DNA of 64,000 nucleotides from contig CM035162.1 of the NCBI GenBank assembly GCA_020205615.1, positions 37,934,464 through 37,998,463 of the forward strand, read 5' to 3'. Below, piece after piece: positions 48,683 to 60,234 of this stretch. The notes under the pieces were generated by a model that worked only from the letters and a program-made list of their open reading frames with translations, searched no databases and was not told the DNA's origin. Both the position numbers and the translations under genes were made by a program. How positions within the stretch are numbered: the stretch's first letter is position 1; each line of letters opens with the position of its first letter. The DNA comes from Panax quinquefolius. Its lineage: Eukaryota > Streptophyta > Magnoliopsida > Apiales > Araliaceae.

Positions 48683-49304
48683 TGTGGTAGTAATATTTGG
48701 TTAAATTAATTTTGTTCGGATTACATTTATGATTTGATAGGAACCTAAGTTTTTACGGATGGATGCAGAGATAATTCAGAAACAAATGCAAAATGTTGTT
48801 GTTGTCAATTATCACGTTTCATTTCTACTGTTAATGCATTGCTTTTCATTCGCGAGGAAGTTTTTCTATTGATAAACATATGAAATTAAAGTACCCAAAA
48901 TATTTTTATTTTTTTTGCTTCCACTTTCAAGTTTTTTATTATTTTTTTGCCACATAAGTAATATTTTTTATTTTTGAATTTCTTTTCCAGATTCACATAG
49001 ATAAAAAATTAATGTCTGCTTAATTTTTTAACAGAATGACCCAATTTCAAAATATTAATTAGTTTAATAGGGTAATTTAAAAAATAAAAATTCAGTGGTC
49101 TAATCAGTAAAGCGTGCCAACTACAGTGGGCGTAATTCATTAATTTTGTCGATAAGAAAATTAACGTCCGTTTATTTTTTTTTAACGGAATGATCCAATT
49201 TCAAAATAATAATTAGTTTAGTACGGGTAATTTGAAAAAATAAAAGTTCAATGATGTAATCAGTAAAATATGCCAACTACAATGAGTATTTCATTAATTT
49301 TGTC
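47933..49304. mobile_element. Pack-MULE-type element carrying a COG8 fragment
   Basis: It is bounded by the 10-bp target duplication ATTTTAATTC at 47,923-47,932 and 49,305-49,314. The ends GGCAAAACTAATAAAATACT and (inverted) GACAAAATTAATGAAATACT continue as long inverted arms. Each arm contains two successive copies of the same module of about 150 bp (second copy starting near 48,084 on the left and ending near 49,155 on the right). The interior from about 48,230 to 48,960 is unrelated to the arms and holds 5' untranslated sequence, exon 1, an intron and part of exon 2 of a COG8-like gene. No transposase is encoded. Duplication length and gene capture fit the Mutator superfamily. Confidence 0.9.
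48435..48890 (+). pseudogene. COG8: Captured COG8 5' fragment (exon 1, intron, part of exon 2)
   Basis: COG8 is a subunit of the conserved oligomeric Golgi complex, a tether for retrograde vesicles at the Golgi. Exon 1 (48,435-48,581) encodes 49 residues with a Thr run and the conserved phrase QQPYVSELLSFTLDRLHK. After a 159-bp intron with CT, TA and CA runs, exon 2 starts at 48,741 after TTGATAG with EPKFLRMDAEIIQKQMQNVV. A frameshift after NYH is followed by NALLFIREE and SIDKH in other frames, matching the order in plant COG8. The 5' splice site, expected as GT after AAG, reads AT. The full protein would be over 500 residues, so only about the first 85 are represented. Retention of the intron shows capture at the DNA level. 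About 200 bp of CT-rich presumed 5' untranslated sequence precede the ATG, so it could still be transcribed. Confidence 0.8.
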
Positions 49305-49350
49305 ATTTTAATTCCATTGAGATCGAATGACCTTGGTTCTTTTCTATATA

Positions 49351-49507
49351 AATAATGTTACTATCACATAAAAAAAGTTCACATAATGCTTATATACACA
49401 CACATGCATATTTGTGGGTCCCACATATCAGATAGGATCCACAGTGTATATATATATATATATAAAAGTATTATGTGAATATTTTTTATTTGATAATAGT
49501 ATTGTTG
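49351..49507. mobile_element. 157-bp hairpin MITE
   Basis: AATAATGTTACTATCACATA with AGTTCACATAATGCTTATA on the left pairs with TATAAAAGTATTATGTGAAT and TTTGATAATAGTATTGTT on the right. The loop contains GTGGGTCCCAC. Confidence 0.7.
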
Positions 49508-50480
49508 TTTTTATATCATGCAGGTGTGTAGGTAGGCAATCATCCTAGCTTAAAGCTAGGCTGATAAAGTGGGTATATCTATAGGCTTTAGTGCTTTACC
49601 TTTTTCTTTTTTCTTCTTTGTTGGGTTAAATTAGCCAAAAGAGGGTCAAAAAATTAAATACAACACGTTACATATACATGCCTATAGATTCTTCCAATTT
49701 AGAAATGTAAATAACATATGGTGGAAATTAATACTCTTCCATTCACTTGATTTTAGTACACACAATTTTATAATAATAAAAAAGAGTAAAATGTACTATA
49801 CTTAATACTATTTTTTTATTTAAATGAATTAATATTAATTTTAGTCTTGAATTTTGTAATTTTATAAATTAATTAAAAAATTAAAATATCGTTTGGATTA
49901 ATTTGAGTAATGTGGATGGAAATGAAATGACTCATTCTTATAGAATTAATGAAAAAAATTGTGTTTGGTTGCTCCATTAGAATGAAATAAATTATTCATA
50001 TTTCTTCCAAATTTATGAATTTTATTATTTAAGATAGGGTATGGAATGACTCATTTCAACTGAAATAATAAATCATTTCTCTCTTCATTTTATTCCCTTC
50101 TTTATTCAATTCTTTCAATGCAAAGGTATCATAATTGTGAAACAGTACAATGCCGTCTCAATGAAGAATTGGGACCTGCCCTCATGCATATTGATTTAAT
50201 TACAAGTGCACGGGCTTACAAACTACATACAAAAACACAGTACATACCAACTCATCCATTTGCCGGTGTGGTCCAAGTCCAGCCATGCATGCATATGCAT
50301 GTGGCTTGCGCTTCATACCTCTTGTTGTATAGTCTCTGTTGTAGGGATCGATCGGAGGCTATACAAAAGTGGAATCAACTCCACCTATAAGATCACCCAT
50401 CAGGCTCCCGGCCCCCCTAAATTGGATTTTAAGGATGGCTTACTAGTTATTAGGCAGCTGTTGGGCTGTTAATTGGGATG

Positions 50481-50526
<46 letters not shown>
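49508..50526. other. Intergenic DNA, no gene seen; TA microsatellite at the end
   Basis: Overlapping frames at 50,118-50,472 lie in a locally less AT-rich stretch with CATGCATGCATATGCATG, but neither has family character. A TA run occupies about 50,486-50,526. Confidence 0.5.
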
Positions 50527-50530
<4 letters not shown>

Positions 50531-50727
50531 CGGATCCGGTCCGGACGGTACTAAAATACTTATGTACATACCTGTTTTGTTATATGTATCCAAATCACAC
50601 AAAAAATACTGTATTATAAAAAAAATCTCAATTCCATAAAATATTAAACTTTTTTTTAATTATTTAAAAAAACAAAAAAAAAATTTCGTATTTTAATAAA
50701 ATTCGGACGTCCGGACTGGATCGGGCT
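50527..50727. mobile_element. 200-bp hairpin MITE with GC-rich ends
   Basis: AGTCCGGATCCGGTCCGGAC at the left pairs with GTCCGGACTGGATCGGGCT at the right; the interior is A/T runs. It sits at the end of the TA microsatellite. Confidence 0.75.
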
Positions 50728-51005
50728 CTCTCTCTATATTCTGTATTCATATTTGTTTATATTATAAAGCGGGTGAAAAATATAACAACCATTTTGGTGT
50801 TAATAATTTTGCATGTGAAGCCTTTTTTATTTCCCTTTTTATTCTCTTCATCCTCATTAAATATTCTTTTAAACAGACAACTATTTCTCCGTCTCACTCT
50901 CTTATTTCTTTTACATTAAATTACTCTCGGAGTATGCAGACAACTAGTATATATAAATTCGTCATACAAGAGATTATGTATCAATAAATGTATGTATACA
51001 AATTA

Positions 51006-51012
<7 letters not shown>
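50728..51012. other. Intergenic DNA, no gene seen
   Basis: Nothing recognisable. Confidence 0.4.

Positions 51013-51079
<67 letters not shown>
51013..51079. repeat. ATA trinucleotide microsatellite
   Basis: About 22 uninterrupted AAT units. Confidence 0.95.
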
Positions 51080-51081
<2 letters not shown>

Positions 51082-51557
51082 GTGTGTGTACTATATATGT
51101 TTGGTACTGAACTGTTGGTGAGCCTTGCTTGATCTGGTGAATTAAATACATCGGCTTTATGTGTGACTAACTGACTATGTATGCATTATATACACAGTAC
51201 AATATTTCAGAAAAATAAAATGTATTTTTTTTTCCATATTTAATTTTAAAAATAATTATACTCCTAAAATGTATTTTGTGGGAAGCATATATACGTTGTT
51301 AGTATAAGTGTATAGTACGAGTAATGACATAATATAAATTAATGATGCCAAATTAATAATATTATTGTGTTCTTTTATGTTGTATCAAATAAATTATAAA
51401 ACATTTTTTTTGTATAAATGATATTTTTTTGGGTGCGTAACTGATTTATATATGGATGTATGTACTGAACTGCTGGTGATCGTTTGGTTGAGTTCTGGCG
51501 AGTGTTAATACGTGGAAAGCTGATAAACTATAGGTTGATGCCGAACTCTTTCTATAC

Positions 51558-51595
<38 letters not shown>

Positions 51596-52604
51596 AATTA
51601 AGGCACTCACCATCAACCCATGGCCAACTTTAAAGGCAAGCAAAAAATAACTGATCACCATGCATGATGTTTAAGCTTCATGCTCTTCTACCTTCCACAT
51701 ATCAAAATCACCAAGCCCTTTTACATTATAATTAATATTCATTTATATTCATCCATTAATTGTTCAGTAATACCTAGAGATACAAACTATATACAAAAAT
51801 TATGTACAAATCGAATAAAAAATAAGAGAAAATAGAAAGGACTTACGATTAGATGTTTTACATATTTTCATTGTGGGTTAAATACAATTTACTACATAAA
51901 GTACCATCATATTCATGATTAAGCCCCCAAAGAATTTGAGCTTACACTTTATTACATCAAGTGTCTAATTTGATACAATTTAACCCTCAATTTCAGAATC
52001 CGACAAAAATTGACCGGAATACCTAATTTTTTGACCTTATACGGTATAAAATACGGGATAATAACACTTATTTTACATCAAATACTACCAAATTCACAAT
52101 TTACTATATCAAGTACCTAATTCGTATAAAATTTGTATAAATACTTATTTTGACGTTAAATATTAATACAAAGATTACCAAATATAATTTTTTATTTAAA
52201 ATTTAAAAGAAAGACTTAATTACCAAAAAAAAATTAATAAACTTTTAAACATCCAAATTATATTTTTAACACGAATAATATTAAACTTTAAACAATTAAC
52301 AAAAGTGCCCAAAATTTAATTAATTAAATAATACCCTTTTTATATTGGAAGAGCATACAAAAGAGGAGGAAAAAATTGAAAAAGAAAAAAGAAAAAAAAT
52401 GATCCATTTGGTGGAATAAAAATTTCTGTTCGAGTGGAATCCTTTTTAAGGAACAAATGGAGTATCTTTATTTTTCAAGTAAAATACATTGACACTCTTG
52501 TAAATAACAATAAGAATTCATTGTTGGGATGAATAAAATGATAAGTCTGTAACAAAGGTCACCTACTTACCTTAACAAATTAAGTTATAGGGCATTCATG
52601 TCAG

Positions 52605-52645
<41 letters not shown>
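51080..52645. other. Intergenic DNA with microsatellites
   Basis: A TA/TG compound run lies at about 51,557-51,594 and a TA run at about 52,609-52,645. A GGAACAAATGGAGTA word near 52,450 may be a decayed Stowaway end. No gene is visible. Confidence 0.5.
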
Positions 52646-52648
<3 letters not shown>

Positions 52649-53149
52649 TTATCACCTAATATCTGATTAGGTATCTTAATTTATACTAAAAAAGCTTCCC
52701 CTTAAATATTTTAATTATTTTTCCTCTGCTTTTTGAAAAATAAAAATAATAAAATATGAGTCATCTCTGTCACGCGCAGTGAGATAACAACCTCTTGGAG
52801 ATCTGCTTATTTTTATACTATTTTTGCTCATTCTTAAATTCATTCACGAGTGAATGCCAAGCTCTTTGAGAAATAACTCCCATTTTAAAGCGAGTTGGAC
52901 TCGCATTGATCCACTGTGTTGACTCCGTGTGAAGTTCCTATTTGTGTTCTTGTGTGGCATTGTGGGTGTATTAGTTTTGGTTTTGTGTTTTACACTTTGA
53001 AATTCGAACTGGGTTTTTGGAATTATGCAAAATTTTGTGTTCCCTGAGCTGAAATGGTGATTTTCCGGAAGTGTTGCCGGAGCTCCAATGATGTAATGGG
53101 GTATCCAGTTGAGGTCCGGGAGTGTGGAATTGAAGCTTGATAAGGGAAA
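52646..53149 (+). promoter_or_regulatory. Upstream region and 5' untranslated leader of the NT-C2 gene
   Basis: Coding density and base composition shift around 52,780. The stretch 52,900-53,149 (less AT-rich, with TTTGTGTTTTACACTTTG and CTGAGCTGAAATGG) looks like leader sequence. Several short upstream ATGs occur (for example near 53,053 and 53,090). No unambiguous TATA box was found. Confidence 0.4.
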
Positions 53150-56100
53150 ATGTTTAAGCCGGGGAGATGGAGGAGCGACAAGAACAAGTTCAAAGCTGTT
53201 TTTAGATTACAGTTTCATGCTACTCAGGTATTTTCCAATTCGTAAGCTACAATTAATTTAAAGAATTATCATTTGGGTGTGTATATTTTAAGTGTTTGTG
53301 TTCTTTAAATTATTCAAATGTGTATTGAGAGATTGGAATTTTTTGGGCATACATGGAGTTGAATGTTGAAGCCCTTATAGAGTGGTTAGCGTGAAGTTAA
53401 CTTATTAATCGATTAGTACAAGATCGTCAACACATGCGCGAGATGCTATCTTTTCCTCTACATGTCAGCATTGTATTGGTCAATTGATCAAATTGACCAA
53501 TTTACCATGAAGCTTCATGGTAACCGGATCCTTGAAGCATTGTTCAGGGCAATGTGGTTGGGAAGTGGGTAATTATACCCTTTATTTTTATTTTTTTAAC
53601 ATTTTGAAATGTTGAATTGAAATAAGAGAGAGTCAGAAATGTTATCTGTTTATCTTATTTTCAAATTTCCAAGAAATGGGAAAAATAGTTAAGTGGACAA
53701 AATCAACTCAATTTCACCAGATGTGTTAATTTAGTTGCTAAGCTTAGGCTCTTGGGATTGAGTATCTGTTTTATGGAATGAAATTTTCAGTAATTTATAG
53801 TAATATTTAGATGTAAACTTGGTATTTTCCTGCAATTATTTTCTTGGCAATAAGAATCAAGTATAATTGTTTTCAGGTATCACTGTTGGGTGGAGATTCA
53901 TTGATGCTATCAGTGGTTCCTGCAGATGTAGGAAAGCCAACCGCGAGATTGGGAAAAGTAAAAACTCGAGATGGGAGCTGTTATTGGGAGAAACCTGTAA
54001 ATGAAACAATGAAGTTCACTCGGGAGCCCAAGACAGGGAAGATTAATGAGAGAATATATCGCTTTATCATAGCAACTGTAAGAAATGAGATGGTCTGTTT
54101 TTTTTTCTTATTTAGCAAGTGACATATATGTTTGAGATTTGACTGATGGATTATTCTTAATACATTTTAGGGATTGTCAAAATTTGGTCTTCTTGGTGAA
54201 GTTTCTATGGATTTTGCAAATTATGCAGAGGCCACAAAGCTTTCCTCTGTGTCTCTTCCACTTAAAAACATGAAATTTGAGGCTGTGTTACATGTTAGTT
54301 CTCACTGTTCTCCTCCCCCCCCCCCTTTTTTTTTTCTTCAATAATATTTGTACTTGTCACAAAAATCATTTATCTGTGATAAACAGAAAGCCCTCTGCTT
54401 GTCAATTTAATTGATTCTCAGAGAGTATTTCTATATTTTTGTAGAGGTTACTTGTATGATTAATTGAGTTTTTTTTCTGAAACAGGTTTCGATCGAAAGA
54501 ATTCAGGATTCTGTTGATCAAAGGTGATAATAATTTTCTTTATCAATTGTTTTTCTTCATTAACTTTTCTCATATATTCAAAGTTTTCCATCTAGATTTA
54601 TTCTAACTCCGACTTTGTGCTTTCTTAGTTGTTGCAAAGAAATTGAAGTCGGTGAAAATGTAAAAAATAATTCCCAGGATCAGAGCTTGAGGACGCAATT
54701 AAGCAATAGTGATATTGATGGAAACATTAAAACCAATTTTTCTGAAGTAAGGATTTTATCTAGCCAAAGGCAAAATATCATCCTTTTTGTTTTGTTTTGT
54801 CTTCTTATTATTTTCCTCGCTTGATATGAAGTATGGAATATTTCAAAAAAAAAAATTGATTTTAGAAGTTAGTATAGGTGAAATGGAGTTCAACATCTTA
54901 TGTGAATTTGTTGTTCATTGTTTACCAGGAGGGATCTTTTAATAAGATCGTTTCCCCCATTGTAGAATTGAATGGCAATCACAGGGCTTCTAGTGGATCA
55001 GATGTTACTATATCAAGTTCAGAGAGCAGCTTGGGACTTGACACACCTCGAGAAATTGGTATGAACAATAATAATATCAATGAAGGCCATACTAACTTCG
55101 TATCATCTCTGGATCATGCCTCGGTGCCTCAGAAGCCAAGTTTTGATGCCTCGACAGCAATCTACGAGGAACATCAGGGATCACAATCAGAATGGTCAGG
55201 AGGTTCTGTTCCGGATGTAAGTACAGATGACTCATCAAGTAGTCCACGCGAAACTCTTATAAGTGAAAGGTCTCAAGACAGTTCAATTATCTTGATTCAA
55301 AAGCTCAAAACTGAGCTTGCTGTTTTAGCTAGACAATCAGAAGTTTCAGAGTTAGAAATACAGACCCTGCGTAAAAATGTCATGAAGGAGAGCAAAAGGG
55401 GGCAGGATCTTTCAAGAGAACTTGCTAGCGTGAAGGAGGAGAGAGATGCTTTCAGGGAAGAGTGCGGAAAGCTCAAGGGCTTACACAAACGTTCTGATGA
55501 AGCAAAAGTTCGAAACAAGTTGCAATTCGATGTAGGTGATCCTCGGGCTCTTGTTGAAGAACTCAGACAAGAATTGAACCATGAGAAAGATCTTAACGCG
55601 AATCTTCGGTTACAACTTCAGAAGACACATGAATCAAACTCTGAGTTGATTCTTGCTGTGCAAGACCTTGATGAAATGTTGGAAGCGAAGAATAGGGAGA
55701 TACTGGACCTTAACAAAAAATCATTAACCAGTGACAATGCAGAAGACTTCCGGGAAATCAACTCCAAATGTGATATCGATATTGATGAAGACCAAAAAGC
55801 ACTCGAAGAGCTTGTTAAGGAGCATAGTGATGCCAAGGATGCATACCTGCTGGAGCAAAAGATCATGGACCTCGATGGTGAAATTGAGATCTATAGGAGA
55901 GACAGAGATGATCTAGAGATGCAAATGGAGCAGCTTGCTCTAGATTATGAGATCTTGAAGCAGGAAAACCATGACATCTCATATAAATTGGTGCAAAGTC
56001 AGCTGCAAGAACAACTGAAGATGCAGTATGAATGTTCAACTTCTTATGCCACTCTGAACGAACTTGAAACGCAGATCGAGAGTTTGGAAAATGAACTCAA

Positions 56101-58540
56101 GAAGCAATCAAAAGAATTTTCAGACTCTTTGATAACCATAAGTGATCTTGAAAATCGTGTAAAGAGCTTAGAGGAAGAGCTAGAAAAGCAGGCACAAGGC
56201 TTTGAAGCTGATCTAGAAGAGCTTACGCGCTCCAAAGTTGAGCAGGAGCAGAGAGCCATACGAGCAGAGGAAACTTTGAGAAAGACACAATTGCAAAATG
56301 CCATGACGGCAGAGAGGCTTCAGGAGGAATTCAGAAGGCTCTCTATTCAAATGGCATCTTCTTTTGATGCAAATGAAAAAATATTTACGAAATCACTGAC
56401 TGAAGCCAATGAACTTCGTCTAGAGAAGAACTATCTTGAAGAAATGCTCCAGCACGGTAAGGAAGAGCTCCACTCGGTTAGGGAACTTTATGAAGAGAAA
56501 TTGGTTGATTTTTCCAGCCAAATAAATTCAAAGTTGAACCAAATGGAACAGATGCGGTCAGAGGTTGAATATAAATCCATTGAGATTGAAAATCAAAGAA
56601 AGTTTGCCGAAGAAACTCACAGAATTCTCTCTGAAGAAATCCAATTCCTTCGGACTGAAATTGGAAGACTCACAGCAGAGAATAATGTCGTCTCTGAGCA
56701 GGCAAAGCATAAAGAAACTTTGAGAGCGGAGCTAGAACAAATGAAGGGATCAATCAAGGAAACTGAATTGCTGGTAGACAGAGGGATTACTGAAAGAAAT
56801 GAATTGGAAAAAATGATAATGTTGCTGAAGATGGATGCGGAGAAGTCACTGAAAGAAATGAACATTATGAGGAGTCTTAAGGATGAAGCGGAGTCAATAG
56901 CTGGAAGTCTGCAATCAGAGTTGGAAACCCTTAAAACTCAGTGTAATGAATTGAAGCATTCTCTGTCAGAGGATGTGTTGGAAAAAGAAAAGCTTAGGAC
57001 TCAGGTTATTCAACTGAAAGGTGACCTAAAGAAGAAGGAAGATGCGCTAAGCAATGTACAGAAGAAGATGAAAGATAGCAATGGACGAGCACCAGTTTCG
57101 GAGGTACCCAAAGCAAGAAATAATAAATCTGTCCCTGTTCCTCGTGGCTCTAAAGAGGTCGTAAATCTGAAGGAAAAAATAATATTGCTTGAGGTAAAGT
57201 TTCAGTATTGTACTTTATTTTTAGATATGAACTCATTTATCGATCAATGGATGAAAATATAGGTGCTGATGGAAGCCCAAGATAAACTATTCCTTGTCAT
57301 TGGGCTCTTATGTTCTGTGTCGTTAAATGTAGCCTATCTTTAGCCGTGTCAAAATGTTTGCTCACAGCCACAAGCATGGCTATGATGGTTAGCACAATGA
57401 TTCTACATATCTGCTGTACTGATGATGTTTGCATGATTAACAGGGTCAAGTAAAGCTGAAAGAAGCTGCTCTTGAAACCTCATCAAACACATTTTTGGAG
57501 AAGGAGAAAAACCTTCAGAGTAATATTGAAGAGTTAGAAAGAAGTTTGGAAATTTTTAATAAAAATGCTGCTAGTTTCTGCGACTACAAATTCCAAAAGG
57601 TAAGCCATTTCTATTTCATATGGTGCAATATAGCAAGGCATTTTCTAACCGAGTTTGTCAATATTAGTGGTCAGTTCATTTAATAGCTTATAATGTAGAG
57701 AAACGTTTGGTGGTATGGAGGAGTTATTGTTGGGTTTGTTAACTTGATACCCCCCAACTAACTTTAAGCTTATTACTACATGACCTTGTCAATTTGATCA
57801 TCTTGTTCCAAGAAACTGTTCAAAGGCATACCTTATACAGTGGTAATATCCTCTGAATAGCTAATTTTTTCACATCATTGAAAAAAAGCTGACTACTTCT
57901 CGAAACAGTCTCAGATGGATTTGGTTCTCAGTTGAATTCCAAATGTTTGATTCTAACACAAATGAGGGTTCACATTGGAATTTAATACAGGTTACTGAAG
58001 ATAATGTGAACCTCGCTTCTAGTGATGGAATAGCTGAAGAAGTAAGATTTACAGCAGAAGATTTATGCACCAAAGAGTGCACACCAGACAAAACGGGATG
58101 TCCGACATTGACAAAAAAGTATGGTTAAACTTTAGCTTTAGCAAGCAAACTGCATAAGTTCATTATATTGTACTTGGCTTATTCATTGGCATTTATATGG
58201 GAAGGGAGAAATAACTTAAACAAATTTATTCATGAATCCCTCTTCAAAATAATGTATTGAGCTTTCTAATCCTCTTCATGCTTACTATTGCAGCAACAAT
58301 GACATTTCATCCGAGAATGAACTGAAAGACTCTGCTAATGATACCAAAGATCAAGGAAACCTTGGTGAATTATTAAATGAAATGGAATTACTGAAGGAGA
58401 GGAATCAATTGATGGAAAGTGAATTGAAGGATATGCAAGAGAGGTATTCAGATATAAGTCTTAAGTTTGCAGAGGTAGAGGGTGAAAGACAACAGCTTGT
58501 AATGACACTACGCAACGTTAAGAATTCTATAAAGAATTAG
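53150..58540 (+). CDS. NT-C2 domain, long coiled-coil protein (myosin-heavy-chain-related family)
   Basis: Nine coding exons with GT-AG introns: 53150-53227, 53877-54077, 54171-54293, 54486-54523, 54629-54746, 54929-57193, 57444-57599, 57991-58118 and 58294-58540. They join in frame to 1117 residues. Residues 1 to about 148 form the EEIG1/EHBP1-type NT-C2 domain (MFKPGRWRSDKNKFKAVFRL; GDSLMLSVVPADVGKPTARL; YRFIIATGLSKFGLLGEVSM). Residues about 187-305 are a Ser-rich, probably disordered linker. From about 307 to 940 there is one almost continuous heptad-rich coiled coil, and a second short coiled coil ends at NVKNSIKN. There is no myosin motor; the family name reflects coiled-coil similarity only. 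NT-C2 domains are thought to bind membranes, and EHBP1-type proteins link endosomes to actin; the role of the plant members is unknown to me. The start was chosen because MFKPGRWR is the conserved N-terminus. The gene appears intact. The extensions at the 5' end of exon 6 and past 57,193 are intron read-through. Confidence 0.93.
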
Positions 58541-59165
58541 CTGGAAGCTGCTCAGAGTCTGCGTAAAATGTAGCTGTCGTGTCTGTTTGAGTCTCGGAAA
58601 ATAAAATATTGTGTAAATTGGTAATATGTTTTGTTTTCCTTCCCAGATGATGCAAGTCATCCCCATTGAATATAGTACAAATTTACGTAGTTATACTTCT
58701 AGGTTAGTGTGCCTAAGTATCCAATTTTCGGGTGTCCTGTAATATCCTTAGAGCTTATTGTAAAAATTGTTACTAGTAAGACTTCCTTAATAAATTTATA
58801 TTTTTCATTTGTTTGATATGGGACAATAGTACAAGGATGCTGCTATTTTTTTGCCTGCAGAATTCTGGATTCTTTACCTACAAGTGACTGTAAAATTGTT
58901 CTGAGAAATGACACCTGAAAATGTCATTGTTGGACAAAGTGGTATGATTTCTAGTCTCTTGCATATATCTGCAGAGCACAATTCATATTAAAGTTCTTTA
59001 GCTATTCAAGTGTGATTTGAATTTTAGTTCTGGTGTTGTTCAAAGTTCTTTGACCTTCACTTATTGATCTTTGTAAATTATGATGGTCATTGTGGGAAAA
59101 TCGAAATTTCAGAGATAAGCTGGGATTCTTTTATCGATTAATCTTCATAGATTTCAGTACCATGT

Positions 59166-59166
<1 letters not shown>
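58541..59166 (+). other. 3' untranslated region and downstream intergenic DNA
   Basis: A canonical AATAAA lies 60 bp after the stop codon. Nothing further is recognisable until the TA run. Confidence 0.5.
58600..58605 (+). terminator. Poly(A) signal AATAAA
   Basis: Canonical hexamer 60 bp past the TAG of the NT-C2 gene, followed by T/GT-rich sequence (TATGTTTTGTTTTCC) as expected around a cleavage site. Confidence 0.6.

Positions 59167-59229
<63 letters not shown>
59167..59229. repeat. TA dinucleotide microsatellite
   Basis: About 31 uninterrupted TA units. Confidence 0.95.
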
Positions 59230-59232
<3 letters not shown>

Positions 59233-59380
59233 TAGACAGTTTTGAGTTGGTTGAGATTTTATTTTACCATTATGCTTTTTTCCTGCGGATGACTAATTCT
59301 TGGTAAGCTCAAAAATTTGACAGGAATATGCTTTCCTAATTTCTAATTTCCATTTGAATTTCTTTTTTCACCTTTTGCAG

Positions 59381-59485
59381 GTGAGGAGAATCATGATTGC
59401 CAGGCTAGCGGCTTCACTGAATCAACAAACTATAGTTTGTAATGTCAGGCCAGCTAGAATTGACCACAAACTAATCTTTGATCAG
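59381..59485 (+). other. Exon-like segment downstream of the NT-C2 gene
   Basis: A pyrimidine-rich CACCTTTTGCAG precedes and GTATGAAG follows a 105-bp stretch that is open for 35 codons (VRRIMIARLAASLNQQTIVC and so on). The splice contexts are better than most random matches. It has no recognised family. It may be a 3' untranslated exon of the upstream gene, part of a non-coding transcript, or chance. Confidence 0.35.
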
Positions 59486-60234
59486 GTATGAAGAGTTTTA
59501 TATTAACTTGGAAAATATATTTTGTCTATAAGTTGGCAATGTATCAAATCTGAATATCTGGTTTGTTGCTGCTGGATATCATGTTTAAACAACTACTAGT
59601 ATCAACACATGTTTTCATTGCATAATATTGAATTCTGACCTCAGATCAAATGTAGATCTGTATTTCATCATGATTAGTTTGTGGATACTGATAACTTTGG
59701 AGGTGAGGTTGGTTCAAAGAGCCAAAGGCACCATAAATTGAGACATGGTAACAAAAGAAATCTTTACACCAATATGAGAAATTTATATGTAAAATGAATC
59801 TTAACTGTGGGTGAATTTAACATAAGCAACTCATTAACATCCTCTAATCACCAGGAAGCATTAAAACTTAAATATTTCCGACATCTTAGTTGACAGTCTA
59901 GCAGTCTAGCACTCTATCATCTTAGTTGACAGTCCAGCAGCCAAAACACAAGTGCAGCCCATTAACATCTTGATAAGAAAAGAATTACACATATACAATT
60001 TCATTCATCTAAGTAAAACCAAGACCTAACCTATAGCAAATCCTGGATATAAACATCCATGAAACTAAACAAAAGTTGCTCACAACTGAGTATAAACATG
60101 TATGAACAGAATTACATAACTTTGTTGAATCAGTAAATATCATGGCCGCTTTTGATACTCAAAATTGCAATCTCCTGTTTTGGTGGGATTAGTAAAAGCT
60201 CTATAGATTGGTATTGTGATTGGGATATGAGAAT
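59486..60234. other. Intergenic DNA between the two convergent genes
   Basis: No coding region was found. A short duplication of ATCTTAGTTGACAGTC occurs twice near 59,882 and 59,919. The right part will include the 3' untranslated region of the minus-strand gene. Confidence 0.5.

Noticed and set aside
50118..50472. Overlapping 90- and 88-codon frames
   Set aside because: Two frames are open together, with no family character, no splice context and no promoter; kept as intergenic.
55297..56865. Several minus-strand frames of 73-86 codons
   Set aside because: They are antisense shadows of the large coiled-coil exon; Ser/Leu-rich antisense frames are typical of Glu/Lys-rich coding sequence.
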